Positions 34,917 to 43,462 of a stretch of DNA of 64,000 nt are shown one piece after another. The notes beneath the pieces are model-generated. The model saw only the letters and a list, made by a program, of their open reading frames with translations. It was not told the origin of the DNA and made no database searches. A program made the position numbers and the translations under genes. The stretch comes from Streptomyces cynarae (lineage in GTDB: Bacteria; Actinomycetota; Actinomycetes; Streptomycetales; Streptomycetaceae), in the NCBI RefSeq assembly GCF_025642135.1, contig NZ_CP106793.1, positions 868,001 through 932,000 of the forward strand, given 5' to 3'. Position 1 is the stretch's first letter; each line of letters starts with the position of its first letter.

Positions 34917-35932
34917 CCCACGCGACCGACGCCACCGACACCACCGGCGCCTCCGGCACGACCGACACCCACAACGTCCTGGCCGTCGTCTCGCCGCACG
35001 TCGGCGGGCGGCAGGCGGGCGCCGCGCTCGCCACCGTCTTCCCCGGCGAGGCCCGGGTGACCGTGGTGGAGAGGACCGACGAGGATCCGGGGGCGCTGCA
35101 CGAGGCCCACGTCATCGTCACAGGACTCGGCCCCGTCACGGCCGAACACATCGCCGCCGCACCGCAGTTGCGGCTGATCCAGTGCGCGAGTCACGGCTTC
35201 GACTACGTCGACCTGGACGCGGCGCGCGCCCGGAACATCCCGGTCTGCAACATCGGCTCCAGTGGCGCCGAGAAGCAGAACGTGGCCGAGCAGACCTTCG
35301 CGCTCATGCTCGCCCTGGCCAAGCAGCTGGTCCCGGCGCACACCGCGCTCGTCGACGCCGACTGGGCGCTGCCCCGGCTGCAGCAGTCGATCACGGAGCT
35401 GTCCGGCAAGACGCTCGGCATCGTCGGGCTGGGCCACATCGGCCAGGAGGTGGCACGCCGGGCGGCCGCCTTCGACATGTCGATCGTGTACGCGGGCCCG
35501 GAGCCGTTGGACGCGGAGACGGAGGCACGGCTCGGGGCCCGGTACGTGGGCCTCGACGAACTTCTGCGCACGTCCGACTACGTGACGCTGCACGCGCCCC
35601 TCACCGACGCGACCCGGCATCTGCTGAACGCCGAGCGCCTCGCACTGCTGAAGCCCACCGCGTTCGTGATCAACACGGCGCGGGGCGCCCTGATCGACCA
35701 GGACGCGCTGGCGGACGCGTTGGAGGCCGGCGCGCTCGCCGGAGCGGGGATCGACGTCTTCGACCCCGAACCGCCCACCCCTGCCCTGCGGTTGCTGAAG
35801 GCGCCGAACGTGGTGCTGTCGCCGCATGTCGCCGGTGTCACCCGGGAGACGCTGGTGCGGATCGCGCTGGCGGCGGTCCGCAACGCGGCGGACTTCCTGG
35901 CGCGCGGACAACTCCGGGACGTCGTGTCCTGA
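34913..35932 (+). CDS. D-2-hydroxyacid dehydrogenase (NAD-dependent)
   Basis: A 339-residue dehydrogenase of the D-isomer-specific 2-hydroxyacid family. The Rossmann motif is LGIVGLGHIGQEVARRAAAF. The catalytic trio is seen as Arg in FVINTARGALID, Glu in DVFDPEPPTPA and His in VLSPHVAGVTRET. It interconverts a D-2-hydroxy acid and a 2-keto acid, or phosphoglycerate-type substrates. Its ATG overlaps the stop of the flavoenzyme gene. The N-terminal 20 residues are Thr-rich and probably not structured. Confidence 0.9.
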   Translation: MTHATDATDTTGASGTTDTHNVLAVVSPHVGGRQAGAALATVFPGEARVTVVERTDEDPGALHEAHVIVTGLGPVTAEHIAAAPQLRLIQCASHGFDYVDLDAARARNIPVCNIGSSGAEKQNVAEQTFALMLALAKQLVPAHTALVDADWALPRLQQSITELSGKTLGIVGLGHIGQEVARRAAAFDMSIVYAGPEPLDAETEARLGARYVGLDELLRTSDYVTLHAPLTDATRHLLNAERLALLKPTAFVINTARGALIDQDALADALEAGALAGAGIDVFDPEPPTPALRLLKAPNVVLSPHVAGVTRETLVRIALAAVRNAADFLARGQLRDVVS

Positions 35933-36010
35933 CGTTACCGACGATTCGACAGGACTGCGGCTCCCCCAGGTGTGCCGGGCCTGGGCGGGGCCACTGTTCC
36001 CGGCGCCGGA

Positions 36011-37111
36011 TCAGGGCTGCAGCTCACCCTGGGTGTGGCGTACGCACTCCAGGACGACGTCGCGCAGGCTTCCGGTGCGCTCCATGAGTTCCTGCTGCAC
36101 CCGGGCGCCGTTCCCCCGCTCCAGCAGCCCAGTCACGGCCTGGTCCGCCCCGTCGAGGTCATCGGTTCCGACCAGCGCGTCACCGACGTGGTCGAGCAGG
36201 TCCCGCACCACCGACTCCGCCGGCATGCGCCGCATCGTCCTCGGGTGCAGCAGCTCACTCGCCAGGCCGGACCTGGCCGCCTGCCAGGCGGCCAGCCGCA
36301 GCAGACTCACGCTGTGGTCCACCGGCTCCCGGCCCGCCCGCCACTCGCGCGCCGCGGTCTCCACCAGCCCGCGGGCCAGGGTGGCGATCAACTGCGCGGT
36401 GTCCGCGTGCAGGCAGACGTCGGGGACCCGGAGCTCCACCGTCGGGTACCGCTCGGACAGACGCGCGTCGAAGTAGACCATCGCCTCGTCGAGGATGACT
36501 CCGGTGGCGACCATGTCGGCCACCCGCCGGTGGTACCGCTCGGGCGACCCGAACAGCTCGGTCGGCCCCGCGGAGGGCCAGCGCCCCCACACCCGGCTGC
36601 GGTAGCTCTCGTAGCCGGAGTCCCTGCCCTGCCAGAACGGGGAGTTGGCGCTCAGGGCGACCAGTACGGGGAGCCAGGGCCGCACGCGGTCGACCACCGC
36701 GACGGCCTCCTCGTCCGACTCCACCGAGACGTGCACATGGCAGCCGCAGACGAGCTGTTCCCTGGTGGCGATGCCGTACTGCTCGGCCATCCACTGGTAA
36801 CGGCGGTTCATGTTGATGGACGGGCTCACCGGCAACGGTGAGGTGGCCAGCGCGGCCACGGCGCAGCCGATCCCTCCGGCGTGTTCGGCCGCCTCCCGGC
36901 GGCAGCGGACGATCTCGGCGCCGAGTTCCGCCATGTCCGTCTGCGGATGCGTGGCGAACTCCAGCATCTGACCGTAGAGCTCCTTCTCGAACAGGCCCTC
37001 GTCCGCCTCGTCCTGCGCGGCGCGGGCGAGCACGGCGGCCGACAACGCCTTCGGCTCACCGGTCTCCGGGTCGACCAGGAGGAGTTCCTCTTCCACTCCG
37101 ACGGTCCGCAC
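36011..37111 (-). CDS. YbdK-type carboxylate-amine ligase (GCS2)
   Basis: A 366-residue member of the GCS2 family of ATP-dependent carboxylate-amine ligases, related to glutamate-cysteine ligase. The start TVGVEEELLLVDPETG contains the metal-binding acidic cluster. Also visible are CGCHVHVSVESDEEAV, SANSPFWQGRDSGYESYRSR and VELRVPDVCLHADTA. In actinobacteria such proteins ligate amino acids or small amines, and the true substrate of YbdK is weakly defined. GTG 37111 follows GAGGCGG. It converges with the dehydrogenase gene and follows the ricin-type gene on the same strand by 148 bases. Confidence 0.88.
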   Translation of the reverse strand: MRTVGVEEELLLVDPETGEPKALSAAVLARAAQDEADEGLFEKELYGQMLEFATHPQTDMAELGAEIVRCRREAAEHAGGIGCAVAALATSPLPVSPSINMNRRYQWMAEQYGIATREQLVCGCHVHVSVESDEEAVAVVDRVRPWLPVLVALSANSPFWQGRDSGYESYRSRVWGRWPSAGPTELFGSPERYHRRVADMVATGVILDEAMVYFDARLSERYPTVELRVPDVCLHADTAQLIATLARGLVETAAREWRAGREPVDHSVSLLRLAAWQAARSGLASELLHPRTMRRMPAESVVRDLLDHVGDALVGTDDLDGADQAVTGLLERGNGARVQQELMERTGSLRDVVLECVRHTQGELQP

Positions 37112-37259
37112 GTCATGCCGCCTCTCTGTCCGTCTGCCGCGACCACTGGTGATCACGGGGTCATCCGCCCACCCCGACTACCCTCCCGGACGGACGGTAG
37201 TCGGGCATGAGGACGCGGCCCTCGGCTCGCCGGTGTGTCGCCCGGAGCAGGGCGGTGGC

Positions 37260-38852
37260 TCAGACGGGATCGAGGGCGGGTCCGTCCAAGACCGCCGGCT
37301 GCCCGTACGAGCGGACATCGGTCGCCCACCGCTGGGCGTCGGAACCGTCGCGGTCCTTGACGACGATGTCGGCGTCCGGGTCGGGGCCGGCGGGCGTGAC
37401 GGCGAGGCCCGCGCCCCAGCGCGGGAGCAACTCGCCCCCCACGGTGAGGTCGTAGCGGACGTCGTCGGCGTGTGCCTGGCCCGCCTCGACGCACGGGGCG
37501 AGCGTGACGGCCCCGTCGGTGGCGTGGGAGTCGAGGCACAGGCCCGGGTCCGCGACACTGCGCAGCAGGCCGTCGCTCTCGTACGACCACTTCTGGGTCC
37601 ACGCCGAGGAGCAGGTCGCGAGCCGGGTGCCCGCACCGGCGCTGACCGTGCCGCGGATGTCGAGGCAGAGGCCGGCGGCGACGGCACGCAGCCGGGTCTC
37701 CTGCGGGGCTGTGGGCAATCCGGCCTTGTCGGGCGGCGCTTGGGGGCCGGACCGGGGCGAGGGGGTGTCGGGGCCGCCGCCGGCGCTGGTGGAGGCGACC
37801 GGGTCGGCGCCGCTTCCGTCGTCGGTCCAGACTCCGGTGACCAGCAGGGCCAGCAGGACGGCGACGGTGGCGAAGCCGACGCCGGTCAGCAGCGTCCTGG
37901 ACTTCCGGTCACCCGCGGCAATCCAGCGGCCCGCCGCGGGCATCCGGGTGAGCAGCCGGTGGCGTCCGCCGCCGCCGGGGCGCCGCCCGCGGGAACCGGC
38001 GCGCGCGGGGTGCGGGGTGCGGCCGTGCCGGGAGTCGAGGTAGCGCCGGGCGCCCCAGCCGAGGACCGCCTCGGCCAGCAGCGCGCCGAGGCCGTCCTCG
38101 CACCGGCGCAGTTGTTCGGCGGCGGAACGGCAGTGGCGGCACTGGAGGACATGCTGGTGCACCTCGGGCAGCAGGTCGCCGCCGCGGCGCAGGGGGATGT
38201 CGAGCAGCCGGTTGTGGAAGCGGCATTCGGCGCTCGGCGCGAGTTCCCGGTGAGCGCGTACACAGCCCGCCCGGAATTCCTCACGTGCCTGTTCCAGTGC
38301 GGCCGCCGCGGTCTCGGCGTCCATGCCGAGCAGAACGGCAGGGACGGATATGTGTTCGGCTTCGACCTCGGTGTGCCACAGCAGGGACTGGGCGAATGGG
38401 GACAGGGCACGGAAAGCGTGTTCCGCGAGGGCGCTGTTTTCGGGTGACAGGAACTTCGCGGCGCGCATACCGCGACCCCCCGCGGGTTTCCTCAGCTCCG
38501 GCAGAGCACCGGATATCCGGTCCTCCGCCGCCCATTCCGCGACCGTGTCCCGGACCGCCACGAGAAGCCTCGGACGCAGCGCCACCGCGGAACGGGAGCG
38601 GGTGAGGTCGCCGAGGACCCGGTGGAAGGCGGCGGCGGTGGCCATCGCGGCGATGTCGCGGGAGGAGGCGAGGCAGATGACCGCGTAGTCGTAGGCCGCC
38701 TGCCAGTGTCTGGCCATCAGCAGCGCGACGGGCAGGGCGGTCTCGCCCACGGGCCGGCCCCTGAGCCGGGCGGCCAGGTTCTCGTCGGATTCTCCCGGTG
38801 CCGCGCCGGGACGGGGAGGATAGGGCGGACGCGGGGGGTGGGGGGTGTGCAC
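37260..38852 (-). CDS. Sigma-like/ZAS/transmembrane/ricin-type sensor protein, paralogue 1
   Basis: A 530-residue fusion protein. Residues about 45-90 (ARHWQAAYDYAVICL then AFHRVLGDL) look like sigma-70 region 2. Residues 145-195 (FRALSPFAQSLLWHTEVEAE) look like region 4. A ZAS-type zinc motif HX3CX2C follows (His234, Cys238, Cys241). After a basic linker one membrane helix spans about 320-342. The outside part is a ricin B/beta-trefoil-like domain with GLCLDIRG, WSYESDGLLRSV and GLCLDSHATDG. Start GTG 38852 follows GGAAGGAA. A paralogue lies at 45879-47884. I infer a one-chain envelope sensor; whether the sigma-like part still binds DNA or polymerase is unknown. Confidence 0.7.
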   Translation of the reverse strand: MHTPHPPRPPYPPRPGAAPGESDENLAARLRGRPVGETALPVALLMARHWQAAYDYAVICLASSRDIAAMATAAAFHRVLGDLTRSRSAVALRPRLLVAVRDTVAEWAAEDRISGALPELRKPAGGRGMRAAKFLSPENSALAEHAFRALSPFAQSLLWHTEVEAEHISVPAVLLGMDAETAAAALEQAREEFRAGCVRAHRELAPSAECRFHNRLLDIPLRRGGDLLPEVHQHVLQCRHCRSAAEQLRRCEDGLGALLAEAVLGWGARRYLDSRHGRTPHPARAGSRGRRPGGGGRHRLLTRMPAAGRWIAAGDRKSRTLLTGVGFATVAVLLALLVTGVWTDDGSGADPVASTSAGGGPDTPSPRSGPQAPPDKAGLPTAPQETRLRAVAAGLCLDIRGTVSAGAGTRLATCSSAWTQKWSYESDGLLRSVADPGLCLDSHATDGAVTLAPCVEAGQAHADDVRYDLTVGGELLPRWGAGLAVTPAGPDPDADIVVKDRDGSDAQRWATDVRSYGQPAVLDGPALDPV

Positions 38853-39381
38853 TGAGCGGGTTCCTTCCAAAGCACAAGGCTGCACACGGAGTTCTGCTCG
38901 CCGAAAGGACCCGGTTGCCGGGCCTTTTCAGCGCCGCGCCGGGAAAAGGTCACGGGTGACGGCTGCACGGCGATCGTCGGCGGACGAGCCTTTTGAGCTC
39001 GCCGACGGCGCGGAATAGCGAGCAGCGATGCCGCCCCGGCCATTGCCCCTGCGCAGACAGGTCACCTTTGCACAGGTCACTGAGGGCCAACAAGGCACTT
39101 GAACAACATCGGCACCAGGAAAAGGACAGTGGGAGCCCCTGGCGCCAACTCCGTGTTTGTGTAACCGTTTTCGCCGGCCGCACGCGCCCCGTGTGAACCG
39201 CGCGCCCACGCCGGCGTCGCTCGCACGCTCCCGCCGCGGCGGGGCTCCGTAGTCCACTTGACCCGGCCTTCTCTTCGGCCCCGCGCGGCACGGCGGCACT
39301 GCCGCGCGCAACGGGCCGCCGACCCTGATCTCCCGCCCTCGGTCGGCGGCCCAGAAGGCGCGCACAGGGGTGTGGGCAATC
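38853..39381. other. Long leader region of ricin-type paralogue 1
   Basis: About 530 bases without a supported gene. It holds the 32-base element at 39063-39094 that is also found before the second paralogue, and a small dyad GTCAC-GG-GTGAC near 38949-38960. Reading frames here are open only because of base composition. Confidence 0.6.
39063..39094 (-). promoter_or_regulatory. Conserved 32-base upstream element, copy 1
   Basis: On the minus strand this reads CTTGTTGGCCCTCA followed by GTGACCTGTGCAAAGGTG. The copy at 48089-48120 matches at 28 of 32 positions, with the last 18 bases identical. Both lie 205-211 bases before the start of a ricin-type paralogue on the same strand, so a shared promoter or operator is likely. 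Confidence 0.7.
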
Positions 39382-39759
39382 TCAGATCTGCCAGGACCTC
39401 AGTCGGTCCGCGGCCCCGTAGACGTCGGCCTTGCCGGAGATCAGGTCACGGGTGAGGTCGACGAGGGCGCCGTAGGGCGGGTCGATGCCTACGCCGCTGA
39501 CGAACATGTACGCGACCGCGGTGGCGCAGGCGAAGCGGGCGTTCGCCGACGGCAGCGGCTTGAGCAGCGCGAGGGTGTGCAGCAGGGCGGCGGCGCGCCA
39601 GGCCGGGTCGGAGTCCACACCGAGGCGCGGCGGGTCCACGCGGTGCCGGGCGACCGCGGCGACCAGCGCGGAGAAGTCGTTGATGACGGGCTGGTCCGGC
39701 AGGACCTCTTCGTGGCGCTGGAGCAGCCAGGGCACGTCGATGTGGATGACGGAGGTCAT
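39382..39759 (-). CDS. Fic/Doc-type toxin, degenerate motif
   Basis: A 125-residue protein of the Doc toxin type. Doc toxins phosphorylate elongation factor Tu. The signature region reads LKPLPSANARFACATAVAYM where the family has HxFx(D/E)GNKRTA: the Asn and Arg remain, but Lys stands where the catalytic His is expected and Leu replaces Phe. It may therefore be inactive or chemically different. It begins three bases after the antitoxin stop, the standard antitoxin-toxin order, so the two are co-translated. Confidence 0.72.
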   Translation of the reverse strand: MTSVIHIDVPWLLQRHEEVLPDQPVINDFSALVAAVARHRVDPPRLGVDSDPAWRAAALLHTLALLKPLPSANARFACATAVAYMFVSGVGIDPPYGALVDLTRDLISGKADVYGAADRLRSWQI

Positions 39760-39762
39760 CGG

Positions 39763-40008
39763 TCAGGCGTCCTGCCCCTCGCCCTTCACGGGTGGCTCGT
39801 CGTCGGGGAAGGCCGCCGCGAACTCGTCGGCGTGCGTGGCGAAGAACCGGCGGAAGGCCTCGGCGCCCTCCTGAAGGGCCCGGTGCCGGGCGATGTCGGC
39901 CGCGGCGGCCTCACGCACCAGGGCCTTCATCGACGTACCGCGCTCCTTGGCGATCTGCCGCAGGTCCTCTAGCTCCCGATCACTGAACTCCACGTTGAGG
40001 GCTGGCAT
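39763..40008 (-). CDS. Ribbon-helix-helix antitoxin
   Basis: An 81-residue antitoxin. The N-terminus LNVEFSDRELEDLRQIAKER then GTSMKALVREAAAADIARH is a ribbon-helix-helix DNA-binding fold. The C-terminal half (EGAEAFRRFFATHADEFAAA) should bind and neutralise the toxin encoded next. It is expected to repress its own promoter by binding the palindrome at 40028-40047 just upstream of its ATG. Confidence 0.82.
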   Translation of the reverse strand: MPALNVEFSDRELEDLRQIAKERGTSMKALVREAAAADIARHRALQEGAEAFRRFFATHADEFAAAFPDDEPPVKGEGQDA

Positions 40009-40027
40009 GCCGTAACGGTACAGCGAG

Positions 40028-40047
40028 GGTACTTACTCGTAAATACC
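40028..40047. promoter_or_regulatory. Antitoxin operator palindrome
   Basis: GGTACTTACTCGTAAATACC is a 20-base dyad (9-base arms, one mismatch, centre TC) that ends 20 bases upstream of the antitoxin start and is AT-richer than its surroundings. Position and symmetry fit self-repression by the ribbon-helix-helix antitoxin. Confidence 0.65.
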
Positions 40048-40119
40048 CCCAGGTCAGCGTGGGGTGCCCTCGGTACCGGCGGCAGTGCCGCGCGGCCGCC
40101 GGTACCTCAGGGCCCCGGC

Positions 40120-43100
40120 TCAGCCGGCCGGGACCTCCAGCCTGCTGATGCGGACCGCGCCGTCGGCGGCGCCCGGACGCGCGCTGGTCATCGCCAGGCG
40201 CAGGCGGGAGCCGCTGACCGCGTCGAAGGTGATCACGGTCGGGGCGTCGGAGGCGGTGGCCCGGTCCACGACGGCGCCGGTCACGGGCACGTACCGCTCG
40301 CCGTCCCAGACGGAGACCTCGACCGAGGCGGGCAGGGCGTGGGTCGCGTCGACGGTGAAGGAGACCTCGACGCGGCCCATGGTCCGCCGGCGCCCGAAGT
40401 CGACCGACACCCAGTCCTTCGGCCGGGCGCCGTTGAAGGCGGGCAGCAGGGCGGTGGCCGACTTGTAGAAGGCGTTGGACCACCCGGTGGCCGGGTCGCC
40501 GTCGAGCATGGCGGCGGGAAGGGTGTCCGGGCGGCCTGAGTAACTGGCGTCGGCGTGGGGGTAGGTCAGGGCTGCCGGGAGGTCGGGCTTGAACACCGGC
40601 GCGGGCGTGAGCGCGGTGGACCGCGCGGGAGTGGTCCGGACGGTCGCGGTGGCGGTGCGCAGCCCGTCCGCCCGGGCCGTCACCTTCAGGGCCCCCGCCC
40701 TGGTGCCCGAGCGCACGATGGCGAGTGCCTTCCCGTGGAAGGCGGTCCGGGTGGTGGCCTGGTAGCGCTCGGCGCTCTCCTCCCGGCCGTTGTCCAGCCC
40801 GGCGAGGGAGCCGCCCTTCACGTCGAAGGTGATCAGGTCCTCGGCGTCGGGTACCACCACGCCGTGGGCGTCGACGACTTCGGCGGTCACGAAGAGCAGG
40901 GAGCGGCCGTCGGCGGCCAGGGACGTGCGGTCAGGAGTGAGGCGCAGGGCGTGCGCGAGCCCGGCGGTGCGCAGGACGTCGGTCGCGACCACCTTGCCGT
41001 CCCGTCGCGCGACCGCCTTCAACTCGCCCGGCTCGAAGGGCACCTTCCAGGTGAGGTGGAGCTTGCCCGCGCTGCCGTTCGGGCTCGTGTAGCTGCCGGG
41101 GTAGGGGCCCGAGGTGAACGTCTTGTCGTCGCCGGTCGCCTCGGTGGTCTCCAGGTAGGTACGCCCGTCCGTCGTCCTCTTGGTGTCGAACTTCCGCGTC
41201 CCGAGGGACTTTCCGTTCAGGAACAGCTCGACGGTGTCGACGTTGGCGTAGGCCCAGACCTCGACGGTGTCCCCCTTGTCGTGGTTCCAGGTCATGGGCA
41301 CCAGATGCACCATGGGCTCGCCGGTCCACTGGCTCCTGAACAGGTGGTACATGTCCTTGGGGAAGCCGGCCGTGTCGACGGCGCCGAAGAAGGACGCCTT
41401 CACCGGGAAGACGTCGTACGGCGTGGGCTCCCCGATGTAGTCGATGCCCGACCACAGGAACTGCCCGGCGAACCACTTCCGGTCGCGGTCCTTCTTGTGC
41501 CCGTACTCGCCGCTCATGGTCCAGGAGGCGAGGTTGTTGTCGTACGAGGAGGTGGCGCGTCGGCCTGGTGTGTGGTTCTCGCCGGTGTTGAGGTGCTCGG
41601 GCTCCTGGTAGGTGCCGCGCGTGGAGGTCTCGGACGACGACTCGGACTCGAAGAGGAACAGGTGCGGGTAGGCGGCGTGCAGGGCGTCCACCGACTTGGC
41701 GGTGTTGTAGTTCAGGCCGAGACCGTCGAGCTTGGCGAGCATGAGGTCGGCCGCCGAGCCCTTCTTCGGCACGCTGCGGTATTTGTCCGAGCCGATGACC
41801 AGCGGGCGGGTGTCGTCGGCGGCCTTGATCGCGCCTATGATCCGGTCCGCCATGGCGAGCCCGGCGGTGGACGTGGAGTCGGGGATCTCGTTGCCGATGG
41901 ACCACAGGACCACGGCCGGTGAGTTCCGGGCCGCGAGCACCATCTCGGTGGCGTCCTTCTCGCACCAGTCGTCGAAGAACCGGTGGTAGTCGTACGCGGT
42001 CTTGCCGGTGTGCCAGCAGTCGAACGCCTCGACCATCATCACGATGCCCAGCTCCTCGCAGATCTGGATCATCTGCGGTGAGGGCGGGTTGTGGGAGGTG
42101 CGGAAGGCGTTGACCCCCATCGACTTCATGATCGTCATCTGTCGGCGTACTGCGTCGATGCTGATCGCCGCCCCCAGCGCGCCCTGGTCGTGGTGCAGGT
42201 CGACGCCCTTGATCTTGGCGTGGGTGCCGTTGAGGGAGAACCCCTCGTCCGGATCGAAGCGGAAGGAACGGATACCGAAGGTGGTGTCGTAGGTGTCGAC
42301 CCTCTCGCCGCCGACCCGTAGTTCGGTGTGCAGGGTGTACCGGTGGTCCGGGGTTGCGAAGTCCCACAACCGCGGCCTTGGGGCGGCGAGTTCATGGGTC
42401 TCGGTCGTGGTGCCGGCGACGGTGACCGTGGAGGACGTCCGTGCGACGGTCCGGCCGTCCGGGTCCGTGACCGTCGAGCGGATCTCCACGTCCACCGTGG
42501 CCCCCGACTCGTTCACCACCGAGGTGCGCGCCCGGACGACGGCGCGGGCCTCGGTGATGTCCGGCGTGGTGACGTGGGTGCCCCAGCGCGCCACGTGCAC
42601 CGGCTCGGTGATCACCAGCCGGGCCTCGCGGTAGATGCCGCTGCCCGAGTACCAGCGGCTGCTCGGGAGCTGGTTCTGGACCTTGACCGCGAGGACGTTC
42701 TCGGTGCTGCCGTCGGTGTGCAGCAGATCGGTGAGGTCGAAGGCGAAACCGGTGTAGCCATAGGGGTGGTGGCCGACCTCGGTGCCGTTGCAGTAGACGA
42801 ACGAGTCCATGTAGACGCCGTCGAACTCCACCGATATCCGCTTGCCTGCGAGCGTCGACGGCAGGGTGAAGGCGATGCGGTACCAGCCGAGACCGCCGGG
42901 GAAGAAGCCGGTGCCGCTGGTGGTGCCGTGCTCGGTGGTGGGGGTCTGCTCGATGCTCCAGTCATGGGGCACCGCGACCTCGCGCCAGCCCGAGTCGTCG
43001 TACCCGGGCGCGGCGGCTTCGCCGTACGCCCCCGTCGGGTCGGTGATGCCGCCCGGGTTGACCAGCGCGAACCGCCAGCCGTCGCGGAGGGCCACCGTCC

Positions 43101-43215
43101 GGCGCCCCGGAGCGCGGGCGGCTGCCGCCACCGGGGCGCTCCCGGCGCCGAGGAGGGCGCCGGCCGCCGGGGCTGCCGTGCCGGCGATCAGGACCGATCT
43201 GCGCGTGACCGTCAT
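40120..43215 (-). CDS. Secreted GH2 glycoside hydrolase (beta-galactosidase-like)
   Basis: A 1031-residue exported enzyme. A Tat signal (TRRSVLIAGTAAPAAGAL) leads to the GH2 sugar-binding domain, an immunoglobulin-like domain (about 215-320) and the TIM barrel. The acid/base is Glu443 in VVLWSIGNEIPDS, and the nucleophile lies in the FESESSSETSTRG segment (Glu523 or Glu525). Further Ig-like domains follow, and the C-terminal 150 residues form a discoidin (F5/8 type C) carbohydrate-binding domain. Its specificity could be beta-galactoside, glucuronide or glucosaminide. The family layout suggests plant or microbial polysaccharide side chains. Confidence 0.9.
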   Translation of the reverse strand: MTVTRRSVLIAGTAAPAAGALLGAGSAPVAAAARAPGRRTVALRDGWRFALVNPGGITDPTGAYGEAAAPGYDDSGWREVAVPHDWSIEQTPTTEHGTTSGTGFFPGGLGWYRIAFTLPSTLAGKRISVEFDGVYMDSFVYCNGTEVGHHPYGYTGFAFDLTDLLHTDGSTENVLAVKVQNQLPSSRWYSGSGIYREARLVITEPVHVARWGTHVTTPDITEARAVVRARTSVVNESGATVDVEIRSTVTDPDGRTVARTSSTVTVAGTTTETHELAAPRPRLWDFATPDHRYTLHTELRVGGERVDTYDTTFGIRSFRFDPDEGFSLNGTHAKIKGVDLHHDQGALGAAISIDAVRRQMTIMKSMGVNAFRTSHNPPSPQMIQICEELGIVMMVEAFDCWHTGKTAYDYHRFFDDWCEKDATEMVLAARNSPAVVLWSIGNEIPDSTSTAGLAMADRIIGAIKAADDTRPLVIGSDKYRSVPKKGSAADLMLAKLDGLGLNYNTAKSVDALHAAYPHLFLFESESSSETSTRGTYQEPEHLNTGENHTPGRRATSSYDNNLASWTMSGEYGHKKDRDRKWFAGQFLWSGIDYIGEPTPYDVFPVKASFFGAVDTAGFPKDMYHLFRSQWTGEPMVHLVPMTWNHDKGDTVEVWAYANVDTVELFLNGKSLGTRKFDTKRTTDGRTYLETTEATGDDKTFTSGPYPGSYTSPNGSAGKLHLTWKVPFEPGELKAVARRDGKVVATDVLRTAGLAHALRLTPDRTSLAADGRSLLFVTAEVVDAHGVVVPDAEDLITFDVKGGSLAGLDNGREESAERYQATTRTAFHGKALAIVRSGTRAGALKVTARADGLRTATATVRTTPARSTALTPAPVFKPDLPAALTYPHADASYSGRPDTLPAAMLDGDPATGWSNAFYKSATALLPAFNGARPKDWVSVDFGRRRTMGRVEVSFTVDATHALPASVEVSVWDGERYVPVTGAVVDRATASDAPTVITFDAVSGSRLRLAMTSARPGAADGAVRISRLEVPAG

Positions 43216-43462
43216 GGGCGGCTCTCCCTCATCAGGGCCCAGAAGTACTCACAACTGATCGTGAACAAACAGATTCTGACGGTGAGGCACACATGCCCGT
43301 CAAGGGTGCGGCAGCGTCCTTCTGCCCCACCAGCCACCTCCAGCCGGACCCGCTCCCTTCTTCCGGTGGGGCCCGCGGGTTCACGGACCCCCTGTTGGCA
43401 CTACGCTGGAACACCAGTGACGCGCTCTGCTCACTGTGCGTGTGCGCGATGGAGTGGCGACG

